Source: Marivirga arenosa (GTDB lineage Bacteria > Bacteroidota > Bacteroidia > Cytophagales > Cyclobacteriaceae). Taken from it: a stretch of 64,000 nucleotides of DNA. The stretch covers positions 3,767,001 to 3,831,000 of the forward strand of contig NZ_CP129970.2 of assembly GCF_030503895.2 (NCBI RefSeq), in the 5' to 3' direction. The translations under genes and the position numbers were made by a program. Of the stretch, positions 25,632 to 33,829 are shown piece after piece (the stretch's first letter is position 1; every line of letters begins with the position of its first letter). Below the pieces are notes generated by a model. The model ran no database searches, was not told the origin of the DNA, and saw only the letters and a program-made list of their open reading frames with translations.

Positions 25632-25663
25632 AAAAAAACCTGTGAAGATCACTTCACAGGTTT
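25632..25663 (-). terminator. intrinsic terminator of the lipoprotein pair
   Basis: AAACCTGTGAA (25636-25646) and TTCACAGGTTT (25653-25663) form an 11-bp perfect stem. Reading leftward it is followed by a run of seven T. Confidence 0.8.
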
Positions 25664-25714
25664 AAATAATTACTCTTAAAAAAACCGTCAACTAATTTCA
25701 GGACAGCTTCTACT

Positions 25715-26158
25715 TTAAGGCTTCACGATTCTACCTCTTTCCAGTGCAAGATTATAATCTTCTTCATCAAAAATGAATTCATAAATAAAAGGCTCTCTTT
25801 CGCCTTCTACAAGATCGTAGTTTTCTATGCGCATTGGATTACCTTCTAACCTTCCAATATCGAAATGAATTACAAGTGTATCTGCATAAAACACTAATAC
25901 TGAATCGTGGGGTCTAAAGAGTGCTGAACTAAACGGACCATTTCCATCCCCATCAACAGCTGGGATTTCTCGAATAAACTCTTCCCCATTCTTCAATCTA
26001 AATCTTTCAGCTACATCGTCATCGTTATAGCCGACTACTTCCACAATGTAAGGCGTTGCATTTTTGTAAATATGATTAGTTCGCCCACTAACTGGTTCAC
26101 CAGTACCACAGCCCGTGAAAAAAAAGATTATTGAAAAAATAATTGTATTCCTTATCAT
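25715..26158 (-). CDS. small lipoprotein, copy 2 of a tandem pair
   Basis: A 147-aa lipoprotein (signal MIRNTIIFSIIFFFTGC, lipobox FTGC). It is a paralogue of the lipoprotein at 26455-26895: both have a SG-x-TN-x-IY-(K/R)-N block, an IxYDxGR/IHFDIGR segment, GNPMRIENY and end LERGR(I/V)VKP. The function is unknown. Its ATG overlaps the stop of a 46-aa gene (TAATG), so both are coupled. The pairing of a tiny gene and a lipoprotein, duplicated in tandem, is compatible with an effector/immunity or surface-exclusion role, but nothing proves it. Confidence 0.7.
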   Translation of the reverse strand: MIRNTIIFSIIFFFTGCGTGEPVSGRTNHIYKNATPYIVEVVGYNDDDVAERFRLKNGEEFIREIPAVDGDGNGPFSSALFRPHDSVLVFYADTLVIHFDIGRLEGNPMRIENYDLVEGEREPFIYEFIFDEEDYNLALERGRIVKP

Positions 26159-26298
26159 TAAAGATTGTTAAAATAAAAAGCCATATAATTATCAATTTGA
26201 GCATCCGTAATACCACTTGGTTTATTCCTCTTCAGCTCATTTCTCAAGCTTGTTAAACCGTAAGAATTTCGTATTACATTTCTTTCAAGATTAAGCAT
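26158..26298 (-). CDS. 46-aa protein coupled to the lipoprotein, copy 2
   Basis: The frame encodes MLNLERNVIRNSYGLTSLRN, ELKRNKPSGITDAQIDNYMA and FYFNNL. The second copy at 26897-27037 differs mainly by conservative changes, so the peptide appears to be maintained or was duplicated recently. It overlaps the lipoprotein start by one base. It might also be the C-terminal remnant of a larger toxin-like protein. Confidence 0.55.
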   Translation of the reverse strand: MLNLERNVIRNSYGLTSLRNELKRNKPSGITDAQIDNYMAFYFNNL

Positions 26299-26454
26299 TT
26301 ATGATGATATACTTTAAATTTCTATCCGATTTTTTCAAATTCACTTATAAAGCCAAAAAACCCTAGCTATGAACTACGGGCTTTGTTCTTGATTTGCCAG
26401 ATGCAAATTTCATCTATTTCAATTTTGAATCCAACGGACTAACAATTTTTAAGA

Positions 26455-26895
26455 TCAAGGTTTTACAACCCGCCCTCTTTCCAAAGCACGCTGATAATCT
26501 TCATTAGTAAATTCAAATAAATAAACGTAGGGCTCTGTTTCGGTTTCTACAAGTTTATAGTTTTCAATACGCATAGGATTGCCGTCTACTCTTCCTTTAT
26601 CATATGAAATTGACAGCGTATCATCAAATATGGTAACCACAGAATCATCGATATGGTATCGGGTTCTATCATATGCTGGATTATTTTCACCTTCTCTTAG
26701 ACCATCCTTAAACATTTTCTCTCGGCCCTTCTCCAATGTGAAAGATTCATTTAATTCTCCTTCATAATACGCTTCAAGCGTAACTTTATGACTCGAAGAA
26801 TTTCTGTAAATAAAGTTGGTCAAGCCACTATACTCTAAATCAGAATCGCACCCTATAAATAATATGCATAGTAAAAGTATGCTTAAGTTTTTCAT
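26455..26895 (-). CDS. small lipoprotein, copy 1 of a tandem pair
   Basis: A 146-aa lipoprotein starting at MKNLSILLLCILFIGC (lipobox LFIGC); an in-frame ATG 60 bp upstream is inside the neighbouring small gene and is rejected. It is diverged from the copy at 25715-26158, and the C-terminal half is best conserved (DKGRVDGNPMRIENYKLVET). It is exported, with no known function. It follows its own 46-aa gene with one base between stop and ATG. Confidence 0.7.
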   Translation of the reverse strand: MKNLSILLLCILFIGCDSDLEYSGLTNFIYRNSSSHKVTLEAYYEGELNESFTLEKGREKMFKDGLREGENNPAYDRTRYHIDDSVVTIFDDTLSISYDKGRVDGNPMRIENYKLVETETEPYVYLFEFTNEDYQRALERGRVVKP

Positions 26896-26896
26896 C

Positions 26897-27037
26897 CTAT
26901 AAATTATTAAAATAAAAAGCCATGTAATTATCAATCTGAGCATCTGTAACTTCACTAGGTTTGTGACGCTTAAATTCGTTTCTCAAGCTTGTTAAACCGT
27001 AAGAATTTCGTATTACATTTCTTTCAAGATTAAACAT
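26897..27037 (-). CDS. 46-aa protein coupled to the lipoprotein, copy 1
   Basis: Encodes MFNLERNVIRNSYGLTSLRN, EFKRHKPSEVTDAQIDNYMA, FYFNNL, parallel to the frame at 26158-26298. The stop TAG is one base before the lipoprotein ATG. Upstream, about 60 bp of leader is also duplicated between the two units. Confidence 0.55.
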   Translation of the reverse strand: MFNLERNVIRNSYGLTSLRNEFKRHKPSEVTDAQIDNYMAFYFNNL

Positions 27038-27092
27038 TTATGATGATATACTTTAAATTTCTATCCGAATTTTTCAAATTCACTGTTAAAAC

Positions 27093-27121
27093 CAAAAAAA
27101 CCGTAGCTATAAACTACGGTC
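27093..27121 (-). terminator. intrinsic terminator, duplicated in the next unit
   Basis: ACCGTAG (27100-27106) and CTACGGT (27114-27120) form the stem, followed on the minus strand by T7. A decayed copy (CCCTAG/CTACGGG) is at 26361-26380. It ends the phage-like gene group upstream; the stop of the 61-aa gene lies in its loop. Confidence 0.75.
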
Positions 27122-27292
27122 TTTCCTATTGATTTTCTTAACCAGCCATTTCATGGCTAGAGACATACAAAAACTAACTAATGCTCCAACAGCAGCCAAA
27201 ATACAAGTCTTCACAATATCCGAACTTTGCAGATTCACTAACACTGTGAGCAAAGTCCCTCCTGCTATTCCAGCCTTGTCATGGACTTGCAT
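27107..27292 (-). CDS. holin-like small membrane protein
   Basis: A 61-aa protein with two hydrophobic stretches (GIAGGTLLTVLVNL and TCILAAVGALVSFCMSLAMK) and a basic C-terminus (WLVKKINRKDRSL), the usual make-up of small phage holins. It overlaps the end of the DUF5675 gene by 14 bp. Function is inferred from size, topology and phage-like neighbours. Confidence 0.55.
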   Translation of the reverse strand: MQVHDKAGIAGGTLLTVLVNLQSSDIVKTCILAAVGALVSFCMSLAMKWLVKKINRKDRSL

Positions 27293-27935
27293 GAGAATTG
27301 TGATTCATTTCCTCCTGAGGAGGCGTTTCTTCTTGCTCTACTGTTACCTGGCTCACAGCACTTAACACACTAGCACCCACTGTCAAGTAACCAGCTGCTG
27401 TAATCACTCCAGCGGGTAAACTAATCGGTGCACTCAATATAGCACCTCCTATAGCGGCCAATATCAATCCTGCAGTTCTTAGTTTCTTAAAGAATTTAGG
27501 GGTAGGCTGCTGTGCTCGTTTTATAATATTCATATTTGATTGTTTTTTAATGGTGAGATATACCAATTCGTTTTCTTTTTGAACCTCCTCAAAGGCTTCC
27601 AAAAGTTTATGCATTGCTTTTCTTGAATGAATTCCTTTACCAGTACCGCTTAGCTTCATCACAGAGCCTATACACCCCTGCAATTCCTTCATTGCATCAT
27701 TCGCTGGGTGGATTAAAATCCAGCTTCGTCCTGGTACATTTTTCAGCATCAGATGAAATCCTCTTTCATGAGTAATCCTTTTTTCCAAAAGGTATCTCCC
27801 TTCAGGAATGCAACTGATATTTCGTTGATTCTCCTTCCAGGGAAGTTCGATGGTATGACAGATCAGTGATCCATCATACCAAAGAGCTCCATTAGTTCCG
27901 CTTGGTTTATAGGTTCGCTTTAATTCAAAGTCCAC
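27279..27935 (-). CDS. DUF5675-family protein with C-terminal membrane segments
   Basis: A 218-aa protein. Residues 1-135 match the DUF5675 family found in phages and phage-derived loci (MDFELKRTYKPSGTNGALWY, IPEGRYLLEKR, GRSWILIHPANDAMKELQGC). The C-terminal extension (155-200) is a Gly/Ala-rich hydrophobic hairpin (GLILAAIGGAILSAPISLPA) not part of the core domain. It is expected at the cell envelope, perhaps with lytic or pore-related function. It lies between the holin-like gene and the 253-aa gene. Confidence 0.7.
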   Translation of the reverse strand: MDFELKRTYKPSGTNGALWYDGSLICHTIELPWKENQRNISCIPEGRYLLEKRITHERGFHLMLKNVPGRSWILIHPANDAMKELQGCIGSVMKLSGTGKGIHSRKAMHKLLEAFEEVQKENELVYLTIKKQSNMNIIKRAQQPTPKFFKKLRTAGLILAAIGGAILSAPISLPAGVITAAGYLTVGASVLSAVSQVTVEQEETPPQEEMNHNSHASP

Positions 27936-27943
27936 TATAAATA

Positions 27944-28705
27944 CTATTTAGCGTCATTTTCGATCTCAACCAATGCCAGTGAGTTGAATGCACCATTTTT
28001 AAGCGGATACATTGTCCCATTCACTTCTTGAAGAAATTCAACTCCAAACAGCAAAAAGATTGGCTCTTGTCCTCCAGCAGGAAGAGTAGCTGTTAAAGTA
28101 ATGGCAGCTTCAGTTTGAGGGCCTATAACAATTTCGCTGCTTTCATCAGTATCCAGATTAAAAGTTTCCTCAGCAAAATCTACTTTACTTGCAGCAGCTA
28201 CTAAACGCATGTGAGTAGCCCCTCCAGGAGCAGCAAAAGTATTCTGAGGAATAAAATCCGGAATGTTTACTGTTGCTTCACCCGTTGCCCTGTCAATAGC
28301 AGCCGTATAAGGCGCATACATGGTCGCATTCAGCTTTCCATTCTGATTGAATTCAAACCCTCTTAATAATTCAATGTCTCCATCAACAGCAGTCCTTTCT
28401 CCTCTCGCATTGGAGGTATCGCTTTTCACGACCTTAACCAATTCTCGAGTCATTCTGCTGGTCACCCGACTATCCGCAGCTTTCAAAAGCAACGGCCTTA
28501 CAGAGGTTCTCAAAAGCCTTCCTGCTTTTCCAGCTCTCCCAAATTCAGATCCATTTTCTCTGGTCCTTTGGAACGCAGGATCATTCTGAATTCTTGCTTT
28601 ATCAACGCCTCCTTTTTCTCTGGCTAAATAGCCATCCTTCGTTTTGTAAAAAGACAGATCCCCGATCTTTCCCTTTAGCTTAATCACTCCTTTTTGTCTT
28701 GCCAT
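27944..28705 (-). CDS. conserved phage-like/structural protein of unknown function
   Basis: A 253-aa protein starting MARQKGVIKLKGKIGDLSFY, then KTKDGYLAREKGG and PAFQRTRENGSEFGRAGKAG. This is a widespread Bacteroidota family usually seen next to DUF5675 genes. The second half is beta-rich (about 130-250), and no enzyme motif is visible. An ATG 63 bp upstream is rejected because the family begins at MARQKG. It opens a leftward three-gene group (structural-like, DUF5675, holin-like). Confidence 0.65.
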   Translation of the reverse strand: MARQKGVIKLKGKIGDLSFYKTKDGYLAREKGGVDKARIQNDPAFQRTRENGSEFGRAGKAGRLLRTSVRPLLLKAADSRVTSRMTRELVKVVKSDTSNARGERTAVDGDIELLRGFEFNQNGKLNATMYAPYTAAIDRATGEATVNIPDFIPQNTFAAPGGATHMRLVAAASKVDFAEETFNLDTDESSEIVIGPQTEAAITLTATLPAGGQEPIFLLFGVEFLQEVNGTMYPLKNGAFNSLALVEIENDAK

Positions 28706-28885
28706 TTCTAAAATTATATTTGATGAGCAAGCAAAGTATTCTCTCAAATAGCGTTTGTCAAAAATCAACTTCCGCCCCTGGTCATCGTGACTTAAATGGC
28801 AAGTATTGTCGTTATAGCCTAAAGGAATTTGGCTATATTAGTGTATAGCATCCTTATGGATAAAGTATAGATAAAGTATGAAGTC

Positions 28886-29083
28886 ATGTTATTGAAAAGA
28901 ACTGTCATATATCCAAAGGACATTCAGCGTATCACAGGGAAAAGCGAACGCACAGGAAGAAGAATATTAGAAAAGATCAGAGAAAGAAAAGGTAAAGAGA
29001 AACACCAAATGATCACCGTTTCAGAGTTCGCAGATTACACCGGAATAGATGCTGAAATCGTCCAACAATACCTCACCGATTAA
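28886..29083 (+). CDS. small HTH-like DNA-binding protein
   Basis: A 65-aa basic protein. VIYPKDIQRITGKSERTGRR looks like a helix-turn-helix, followed by MITVSEFADYTGIDAEIVQQ, a second helical pair. It is divergently oriented to the phage-like group and is the last gene before the right-end repeats, so it may regulate that group or the island. It was recognised by pattern only. Confidence 0.55.
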   Translation: MLLKRTVIYPKDIQRITGKSERTGRRILEKIRERKGKEKHQMITVSEFADYTGIDAEIVQQYLTD

Positions 29084-29237
29084 GCCAAATTTTTAGGTTC
29101 TAATCCAGAAATTTCCCGTCTTTTATACATAATATTTGCTCTAATTTGTGTATATTTAATATATCAAAGAAAAGTTCTTTGTCAGTATGTAGTAGAAATT
29201 GAAAAGACAAACGACATTAAAGCAACATATTTATTTG

Positions 29238-29255
29238 GTGTCCAATTAGTGTCCA
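29238..29255. repeat. right-end GTGTCCA direct repeats (putative integrase arm-type sites)
   Basis: GTGTCCA at 29238-29244 and 29249-29255 have the same orientation and 11-bp spacing as the pair at 101/112; the flanking TTTG(G)TGTCCA is shared too. They mark the likely right inner end of the island. The exact crossover site was not found. Confidence 0.5.
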
Positions 29256-29309
29256 CGGAATATCAAAAAGCAATAACTACTTGTAAAACAGTAATTTATA
29301 TATTTAAGG

Positions 29310-29965
29310 CATGATCCTGGACGGATCACTTAAGCCATTCGATTTTCGGATGGCTTTTTTCATGTTCAAAATTTTGAACTCCTTGCTCTGCTGAATAATG
29401 CATCCCGACTTACAAAGTCGGGAAGGTCCTGCGAACCTAGTAGGATCAATTAAGCTACTCGTTTTCGGATGGCTTTTTTCATGTTCAAAATTTTGAACTC
29501 CTTGCTCTGCTGAATAATGCATCCCGACTTACAAAGTCGGGAAGGTCCTGCGAACCTAGTAGGATCAATTAAGCTACTCGTTTTCGGATGGCCTTTTTTA
29601 TGGTAAAAACATTACCCTGTCAGCTCAGCTGGATAGTGCATCCCGACTTACAAAGTCGGGAAGGTCCTGCGAACCTAGTAGGATCAATTAAGCTACTCGT
29701 TTTCGGATGGCCTTTTTTATGGTAAAAACATTACCCTGTCAGCTCTGCTGGATAGTGCATCCCGACTTGCAAAGTCGGGAAGGTCCTGCGAACCTAGAAG
29801 GATCAATTAAGCTACTCGTTTTCGGATGGCTTTTTTCATGTTCAAAATTTTATCCCATAAGCTCAGCTGGATAGTGCATCCCGACTTGCAAAGTCGGGAA
29901 GGTCCTGCGAACCTAGTAGGATCACTTAAGCCATTCCATTTTCGGATGGCTTTTTTTATTCTTAA
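29310..29965 (+). repeat. tandem 119-bp tRNA-like/terminator array
   Basis: The landmark CATCCCGACTT occurs at 29401, 29520, 29639, 29758 and 29877, always 119 bp apart. Each unit has a D-arm-like AGCTCAGCTGGATAGTGCA (two units are diverged), a hairpin CCCGACT-(T/G-containing loop)-AGTCGGG, a third hairpin GTCCTGCGAACCTAGTAGGAT with a 7-nt loop, and an intrinsic terminator ending GGATGGCTTTTTT. A sixth, truncated copy starts the array at about 29310. The loop reads TTACAAA in three units and TTGCAAA in two. Acceptor stems are mostly missing, so these are tRNA-derived rather than functional tRNAs. Confidence 0.8.
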
Positions 29966-30127
29966 TTTTTAAATCCTCTTTAAGTTAAAGTACATAAACA
30001 ATTCTGAAAAGTCCTTAATACTTCTCTACAATAAATAATAATCTATTTAATCTTTTAAAACCATAATGTATCAATTAGAAGTATTTATAACTTTGGAAGT
30101 TAGCTGATGGTAAAATAAAAGTTAAAT

Positions 30128-30526
30128 ATGTCAGATATAGAATCCAGAAGTGATATCAATACCTTAGTGAAAGCATTCTACTCAAAAGTGAGGGAAGATG
30201 ATTTACTGGGTCCGATATTTAATAAACATATTGCTAATGACGAGTGGCCTATTCATTTAGAAAAACTGACTGATTTTTGGGAATCAAACCTTTTTAGAGT
30301 TCAGAAATTTAAAGGCAACCCAACTCTCAAACATATCAAGGTCGATCAGCATTCTAATCATTCCATCCAACAATTGCATTTTCATAAATGGCTTCAATTA
30401 TGGTTTGAAACTTTAGATGAATTATTTGAAGGAGAAAAAGCCAATAAAGCTAAATTTGCTGCAAGAAGGATGGCTACTGGTCAGTTTATGACCGTTTGGA
30501 ATAGTAGGCCAAAGGAATTCAAATAG
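30128..30526 (+). CDS. group III truncated haemoglobin
   Basis: A 132-aa globin of the 2-over-2 type. DINTLVKAFYSKVREDDLLG and PIFNKHI are the N-terminal block, LTDFWESNLFRVQKFKGNP the E region, and LHFHKWLQLWFETLDELFEG contains the proximal His (about residue 79) of group III proteins. It binds haem and probably acts on NO or O2. Independent gene, 60 bp before the acetolactate-decarboxylase-like lipoprotein. Confidence 0.88.
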   Translation: MSDIESRSDINTLVKAFYSKVREDDLLGPIFNKHIANDEWPIHLEKLTDFWESNLFRVQKFKGNPTLKHIKVDQHSNHSIQQLHFHKWLQLWFETLDELFEGEKANKAKFAARRMATGQFMTVWNSRPKEFK

Positions 30527-30586
30527 GAAATTCAATGAAAAATGAGATTCTACAAGTTCTAACTTAATTCTTAAAATTCTATTGGT

Positions 30587-31351
30587 ATGAGTGATTTTTA
30601 TTTTAATAAGCTTATGAACTTAAACATATTAACAATTGGGCTTGGGCTGATCATACTCTTCATGACCGCTTGCAATACAAGTCATAATCAAGAAAGTGGT
30701 AAACACTCGGACATCAGACCTGAAATTGAAGTAGTGGGAGCCATGAAAAATGTGATGTGGAAAGGTGAATTAGATGGAAATATTTACCTAGACACTATAG
30801 CAAATAAAACAGGACTCTATGGACTTGGACCTCTAAGTGAGTTAAAAGGTGAACTGCTTATCAATAACGGAATTAGTTATGTTTCTAAAGTACTTTCTGA
30901 TTCTAGCATGACTGTAGAAAAGAACTATGATGTTTCTGCACCTTTTTTTGTTTATGGTAATGCCACAGATTGGCAAGAAATAGATTTAGCTGATGAAGTG
31001 AAATCTGTCGCAGACATTGAAAGATTTATAATCGAACAAATTGACGATTACGACAAGCCTTTCGTTTTTAAGCTTAGCGGTAAAGTGAAAAGCGCTATGA
31101 TTCATATTCAAAATCTACCGGAAGGCTCAAAAGTATCTTCTCCTCAAGAAGCGCATGTGGGGCAGCAAAACTATACTATTGAAAATGTAGATTCCGAGAT
31201 AATCGGATTTTTCTCCATGCATCATAAAGGGGTATTTACCCATCATGATTCCTTTTTACATATGCACTTAATAACAAAGGATGAAAGCAAAATGGGACAC
31301 TTAGATGCTTTAGAAATTGATAAAATGAAACTATATTTATCTAAAAATTAA
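30587..31351 (+). CDS. acetolactate decarboxylase-family lipoprotein
   Basis: A 254-aa protein. The signal LNILTIGLGLIILFMTAC with Cys at the lipobox predicts a lipoprotein; the start may be MSDF (30587) or MNLN (30614). The mature part follows alpha-acetolactate decarboxylase: KTGLYGLGPLSELKGELLIN (conserved Gly and Glu) and the zinc ligands FLHMHLITKDESKMGHLD (His-x-His and His). The catalytic Arg seen in AlsD/BudA (TRSV) appears replaced (AMIHIQNL), so classical acetoin formation is uncertain, and the periplasmic location is unusual for this enzyme. Confidence 0.75.
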   Translation: MSDFYFNKLMNLNILTIGLGLIILFMTACNTSHNQESGKHSDIRPEIEVVGAMKNVMWKGELDGNIYLDTIANKTGLYGLGPLSELKGELLINNGISYVSKVLSDSSMTVEKNYDVSAPFFVYGNATDWQEIDLADEVKSVADIERFIIEQIDDYDKPFVFKLSGKVKSAMIHIQNLPEGSKVSSPQEAHVGQQNYTIENVDSEIIGFFSMHHKGVFTHHDSFLHMHLITKDESKMGHLDALEIDKMKLYLSKN

Positions 31352-31357
31352 GGAATT

Positions 31358-31720
31358 ATGGCTACTACTCCTGAACATGATGCTAAAATAGCTAAGATCA
31401 CCTTCTCCTCCGTTTACCCTCATTATATTTCAAAAATCGAAAAGAAAGGGAGAACAAAGGAAGAACTTTTAGAGGTAATAGAATGGCTTACTGGCTTTAA
31501 TGAAAATGACTTGAATAATCTTATTGAGGAGAAGGTAACTTTTCAAACATTCTTTGAAGAGGCAAAATTGAATCCTCATGCTGAATTGATTAAGGGTGTT
31601 ATTTGCGGCTATAGAATTGAAGAAATTGAAACACCACTCACCAAACAAGTACGCTATTTAGATAAGTTGGTGGATGAACTAGCGAAGGGAAAGAAGATGG
31701 AGAAGATTCTACGGAAATAG
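31358..31720 (+). CDS. DUF2200 family protein
   Basis: A 120-aa soluble protein matching DUF2200 over its whole length: [68 protein letters not shown]. No catalytic motif is known. It starts 6 bp behind the lipoprotein gene and is probably co-transcribed. Confidence 0.8.
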   Translation: MATTPEHDAKIAKITFSSVYPHYISKIEKKGRTKEELLEVIEWLTGFNENDLNNLIEEKVTFQTFFEEAKLNPHAELIKGVICGYRIEEIETPLTKQVRYLDKLVDELAKGKKMEKILRK

Positions 31721-31811
31721 AACTCATAATAAATGCAAACTGCTTTTAAAAGCTTACTTAATTGGCTGCTTGATAAATATTATTATTTATCCTTAACAAA
31801 ATTATAACTGT

Positions 31812-32336
31812 ATGGGTGATATCGAAAATCGCTTAAAAGGTGGGCATCCTAACTCATTAGGGAATACTATTGAAGTAGTAGACAGAGTACTTAAAGAGCA
31901 AAACTTATTCCCAGAGCTTTTCAATTGCTATTTCAGTGATGATGAAGTGGTGAGATTAAGAACATCCAATGCCATGAAGCGAATCTGCAAACAAGATAAA
32001 TCCATACTTATTCCCTATATCGATCGATTTTTAGTTGAGATATCAGAAATTAATCAGGCATCAACCCAATGGACGCTAGCTCAACTCTTTGACATGCTAA
32101 AGAAAGATATGTCAAAAGAGCAAATTCTAGATGCTCAGGATATCATGAAAAACAATTTAGCAAATCATTCTGATTGGATTGTCTTAAATCAAAGTATGAC
32201 CACCCTTGGTGAGTGGGCGAAAAAAGATGACAACTTAAAAAAATGGATGGCTCCTCATCTCAAAAGATTAATGGCAGACAGCAGAAAATCGGTCGCTAGC
32301 AAGGCGAAAAAAGTAACTAATGCATTATTTACCTGA
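31812..32336 (+). CDS. HEAT-like helical repeat protein, unknown
   Basis: A 174-aa all-helical soluble protein with repeated helix pairs (RLRTSNAMKRICKQDKSILI, QWTLAQLFDMLKKDMSKEQI, WIVLNQSMTTLGEWAKKDDN, RKSVASKAKKVTNALF), the pattern of HEAT/armadillo-like scaffolds. No enzymatic residues. It is separated by 90 bp from DUF2200. Confidence 0.6.
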   Translation: MGDIENRLKGGHPNSLGNTIEVVDRVLKEQNLFPELFNCYFSDDEVVRLRTSNAMKRICKQDKSILIPYIDRFLVEISEINQASTQWTLAQLFDMLKKDMSKEQILDAQDIMKNNLANHSDWIVLNQSMTTLGEWAKKDDNLKKWMAPHLKRLMADSRKSVASKAKKVTNALFT

Positions 32337-32687
32337 ATAGTATTTAATTATGTAAATGTATATCTTATATTACTTTAACCAAAAGCCCACCAAAAGTGAA
32401 GCCTGTTTAACATAATATTAAGGAAAAATAAAAAACGGTTTATTATAAAGAATTTAAAAAAGATGTTTAGGTACCAACTTGAAACTTTTTTTATTTAATT
32501 AATTATCTTCTTAAAAGAAATGTGATATCTTTTTAATTCGCTAGTTTTCACATACAATACCATTAAAGAACAAATAAGAATAATAATTGTCACAATACTG
32601 CTTTTATTCACTTTATTAAATGCTTTTGGTCAAAATGTCAATACAGATCGAATATTAAAAACTGAAGATTCAACCTTCCAAAACAAA
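32337..32687. other. intergenic region with a start-less signal-peptide-like stretch
   Basis: AT-rich DNA. Directly before and in frame with the next gene (about 32560-32687) an open stretch without ATG would encode IRIIIVTILLLFTLLNAFGQ and a short linker, a second exported leader. It is probably the remnant of another gene's 5' end. Confidence 0.35.
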
Positions 32688-33416
32688 ATGAAATTCATAC
32701 AAATACTTCTCATCCTACTACTCTTTAGTTGCTCTCAAAATCACTCGGAACAACAAGAATTCTTCAGTGAACTTGGTACTGAGAAAACAGAGAGCTTTAA
32801 AACTCTTACGAAGAATTATAAAACGTTTTTAGATGAGAATTTCCCTTCAAAATCAGGGATAGGAGAACAATCCAGAGAATTTATCAAGCGAATGCTTGAA
32901 AGAAAAGAACCCTTATCTTTCGATAGTGTAAATGCTATTCTTGTATTAAGGGAGTTCGAACGATCAGGTTTGAGAAAGGACATCTTCCTATACATCGATG
33001 AGTCATATAATAAGGCTTATAATGTTGAACATTTCCTACCAGAAAGAGGACAAAAAAATATCGATCTAGGTCCAATTAATGAGAATTTTGAAGAATTATT
33101 TCCTATTGATAGTATTAAGATTTCGAAGACACAAAAACAGATTAGTCAAAAAAGAGAAAGGGAACTTGAAAGAAATAGGTATATCATTCCCAATGAAAAT
33201 GGACTTTATAATTATGCTCTGGCAAAAGCATTTAAATCTGATACCTCTTTATTGGCTTATTGTGAGCTACGTCAATCAGGTCTTTCACCAGCCCTAACTA
33301 CAGAATATGCAGAACTACCTGAAGCTGAACTTAAACTTTGGAAGAATCAAATTCCTTTGATTGTCGATTTTTATTATCGTGAAATGTTATGGCGATATGG
33401 TAAATATATAAAATAG
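32688..33416 (+). CDS. lipoprotein of unknown function
   Basis: A 242-aa lipoprotein (MKFIQILLILLLFSC, Cys15). The mature part is helical and charged (GIGEQSREFIKRMLERKEPL, WKNQIPLIVDFYYREMLWRY). No domain recognised. Monocistronic. The open leader-like stretch immediately upstream suggests a rearranged 5' end. Confidence 0.6.
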   Translation: MKFIQILLILLLFSCSQNHSEQQEFFSELGTEKTESFKTLTKNYKTFLDENFPSKSGIGEQSREFIKRMLERKEPLSFDSVNAILVLREFERSGLRKDIFLYIDESYNKAYNVEHFLPERGQKNIDLGPINENFEELFPIDSIKISKTQKQISQKRERELERNRYIIPNENGLYNYALAKAFKSDTSLLAYCELRQSGLSPALTTEYAELPEAELKLWKNQIPLIVDFYYREMLWRYGKYIK

Positions 33417-33554
33417 ACTACTCCTTTAGTGTAACCGTACCGCTTGTACCTTTAGCATTATTTCACCACCTGTCATCGTTCCCGACATGCTTTGCATGGT
33501 GGTGGCATTACGATTTTTTTTGATAAAGACCAAAGCTGTTCATTAAATAGACCT

Positions 33555-33787
33555 CCTGCGTGACTTATATCCTTTCCTGCGGCACTTATACCCCTTCCTG
33601 ACTGAAATTCTAGCGTCCTGAGTAACTTTACCCCCTTCCTGAGTCATTACTGACCCTTCCTGAGTGATTTATACCCCCTCCTGAGTCATTATACCCCTCT
33701 CCTGACTGGCTATTACCCTTTCCTGAGTGAATTTTTAGTCTTACTGAGTGAATATGACTAGTCCTGAGTCATTTTCTAAGCATCCTG
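33555..33787. repeat. twelve 21-bp phased repeats
   Basis: CCTG occurs at 33555, 33576, 33597, 33617, 33638, 33659, 33680, 33701, 33722, 33743 (ACTG), 33763 and 33784, giving steps of 21 bp with two of 20. The consensus is about CCTGAGTnATTnnTACCCCTT. It lies between two convergent genes. Twenty-one bp is two helical turns (binding sites on one face) or seven codons (a decayed coding repeat); stops interrupt the frames. Confidence 0.75.
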
Positions 33788-33792
33788 AGCCA

Positions 33793-33825
33793 TAAAAAAG
33801 CCCTCCTGATGTTCAGGAAGGCTTC
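33793..33825 (-). terminator. intrinsic terminator of the 234-aa gene
   Basis: AGCCCTCCTG (33799-33808) pairs with CAGGAAGGCTT (33814-33824) around ATGTT; leftward it is followed by six T. Confidence 0.8.
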
Positions 33826-33829
33826 TAAA

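Noticed and set aside
1-29260. Complete integrative conjugative element
   Set aside because: No relaxase, coupling protein, Tra or type IV secretion gene is present. The island is at most mobilisable or satellite-like.
29304-29970. CRISPR array or true tRNA cluster in the 119-bp repeats
   Set aside because: The repeat is the whole 119-bp unit, with no short repeat and unique spacers and no cas genes. Acceptor stems and a normal T-loop are missing, so functional tRNAs are unlikely. A 72-codon frame on the minus strand is only the repeat read through.
33555-33787. CRISPR array in the 21-bp repeats
   Set aside because: The units are directly adjacent and degenerate, with no constant spacer length of 30 bp or more and no cas genes.
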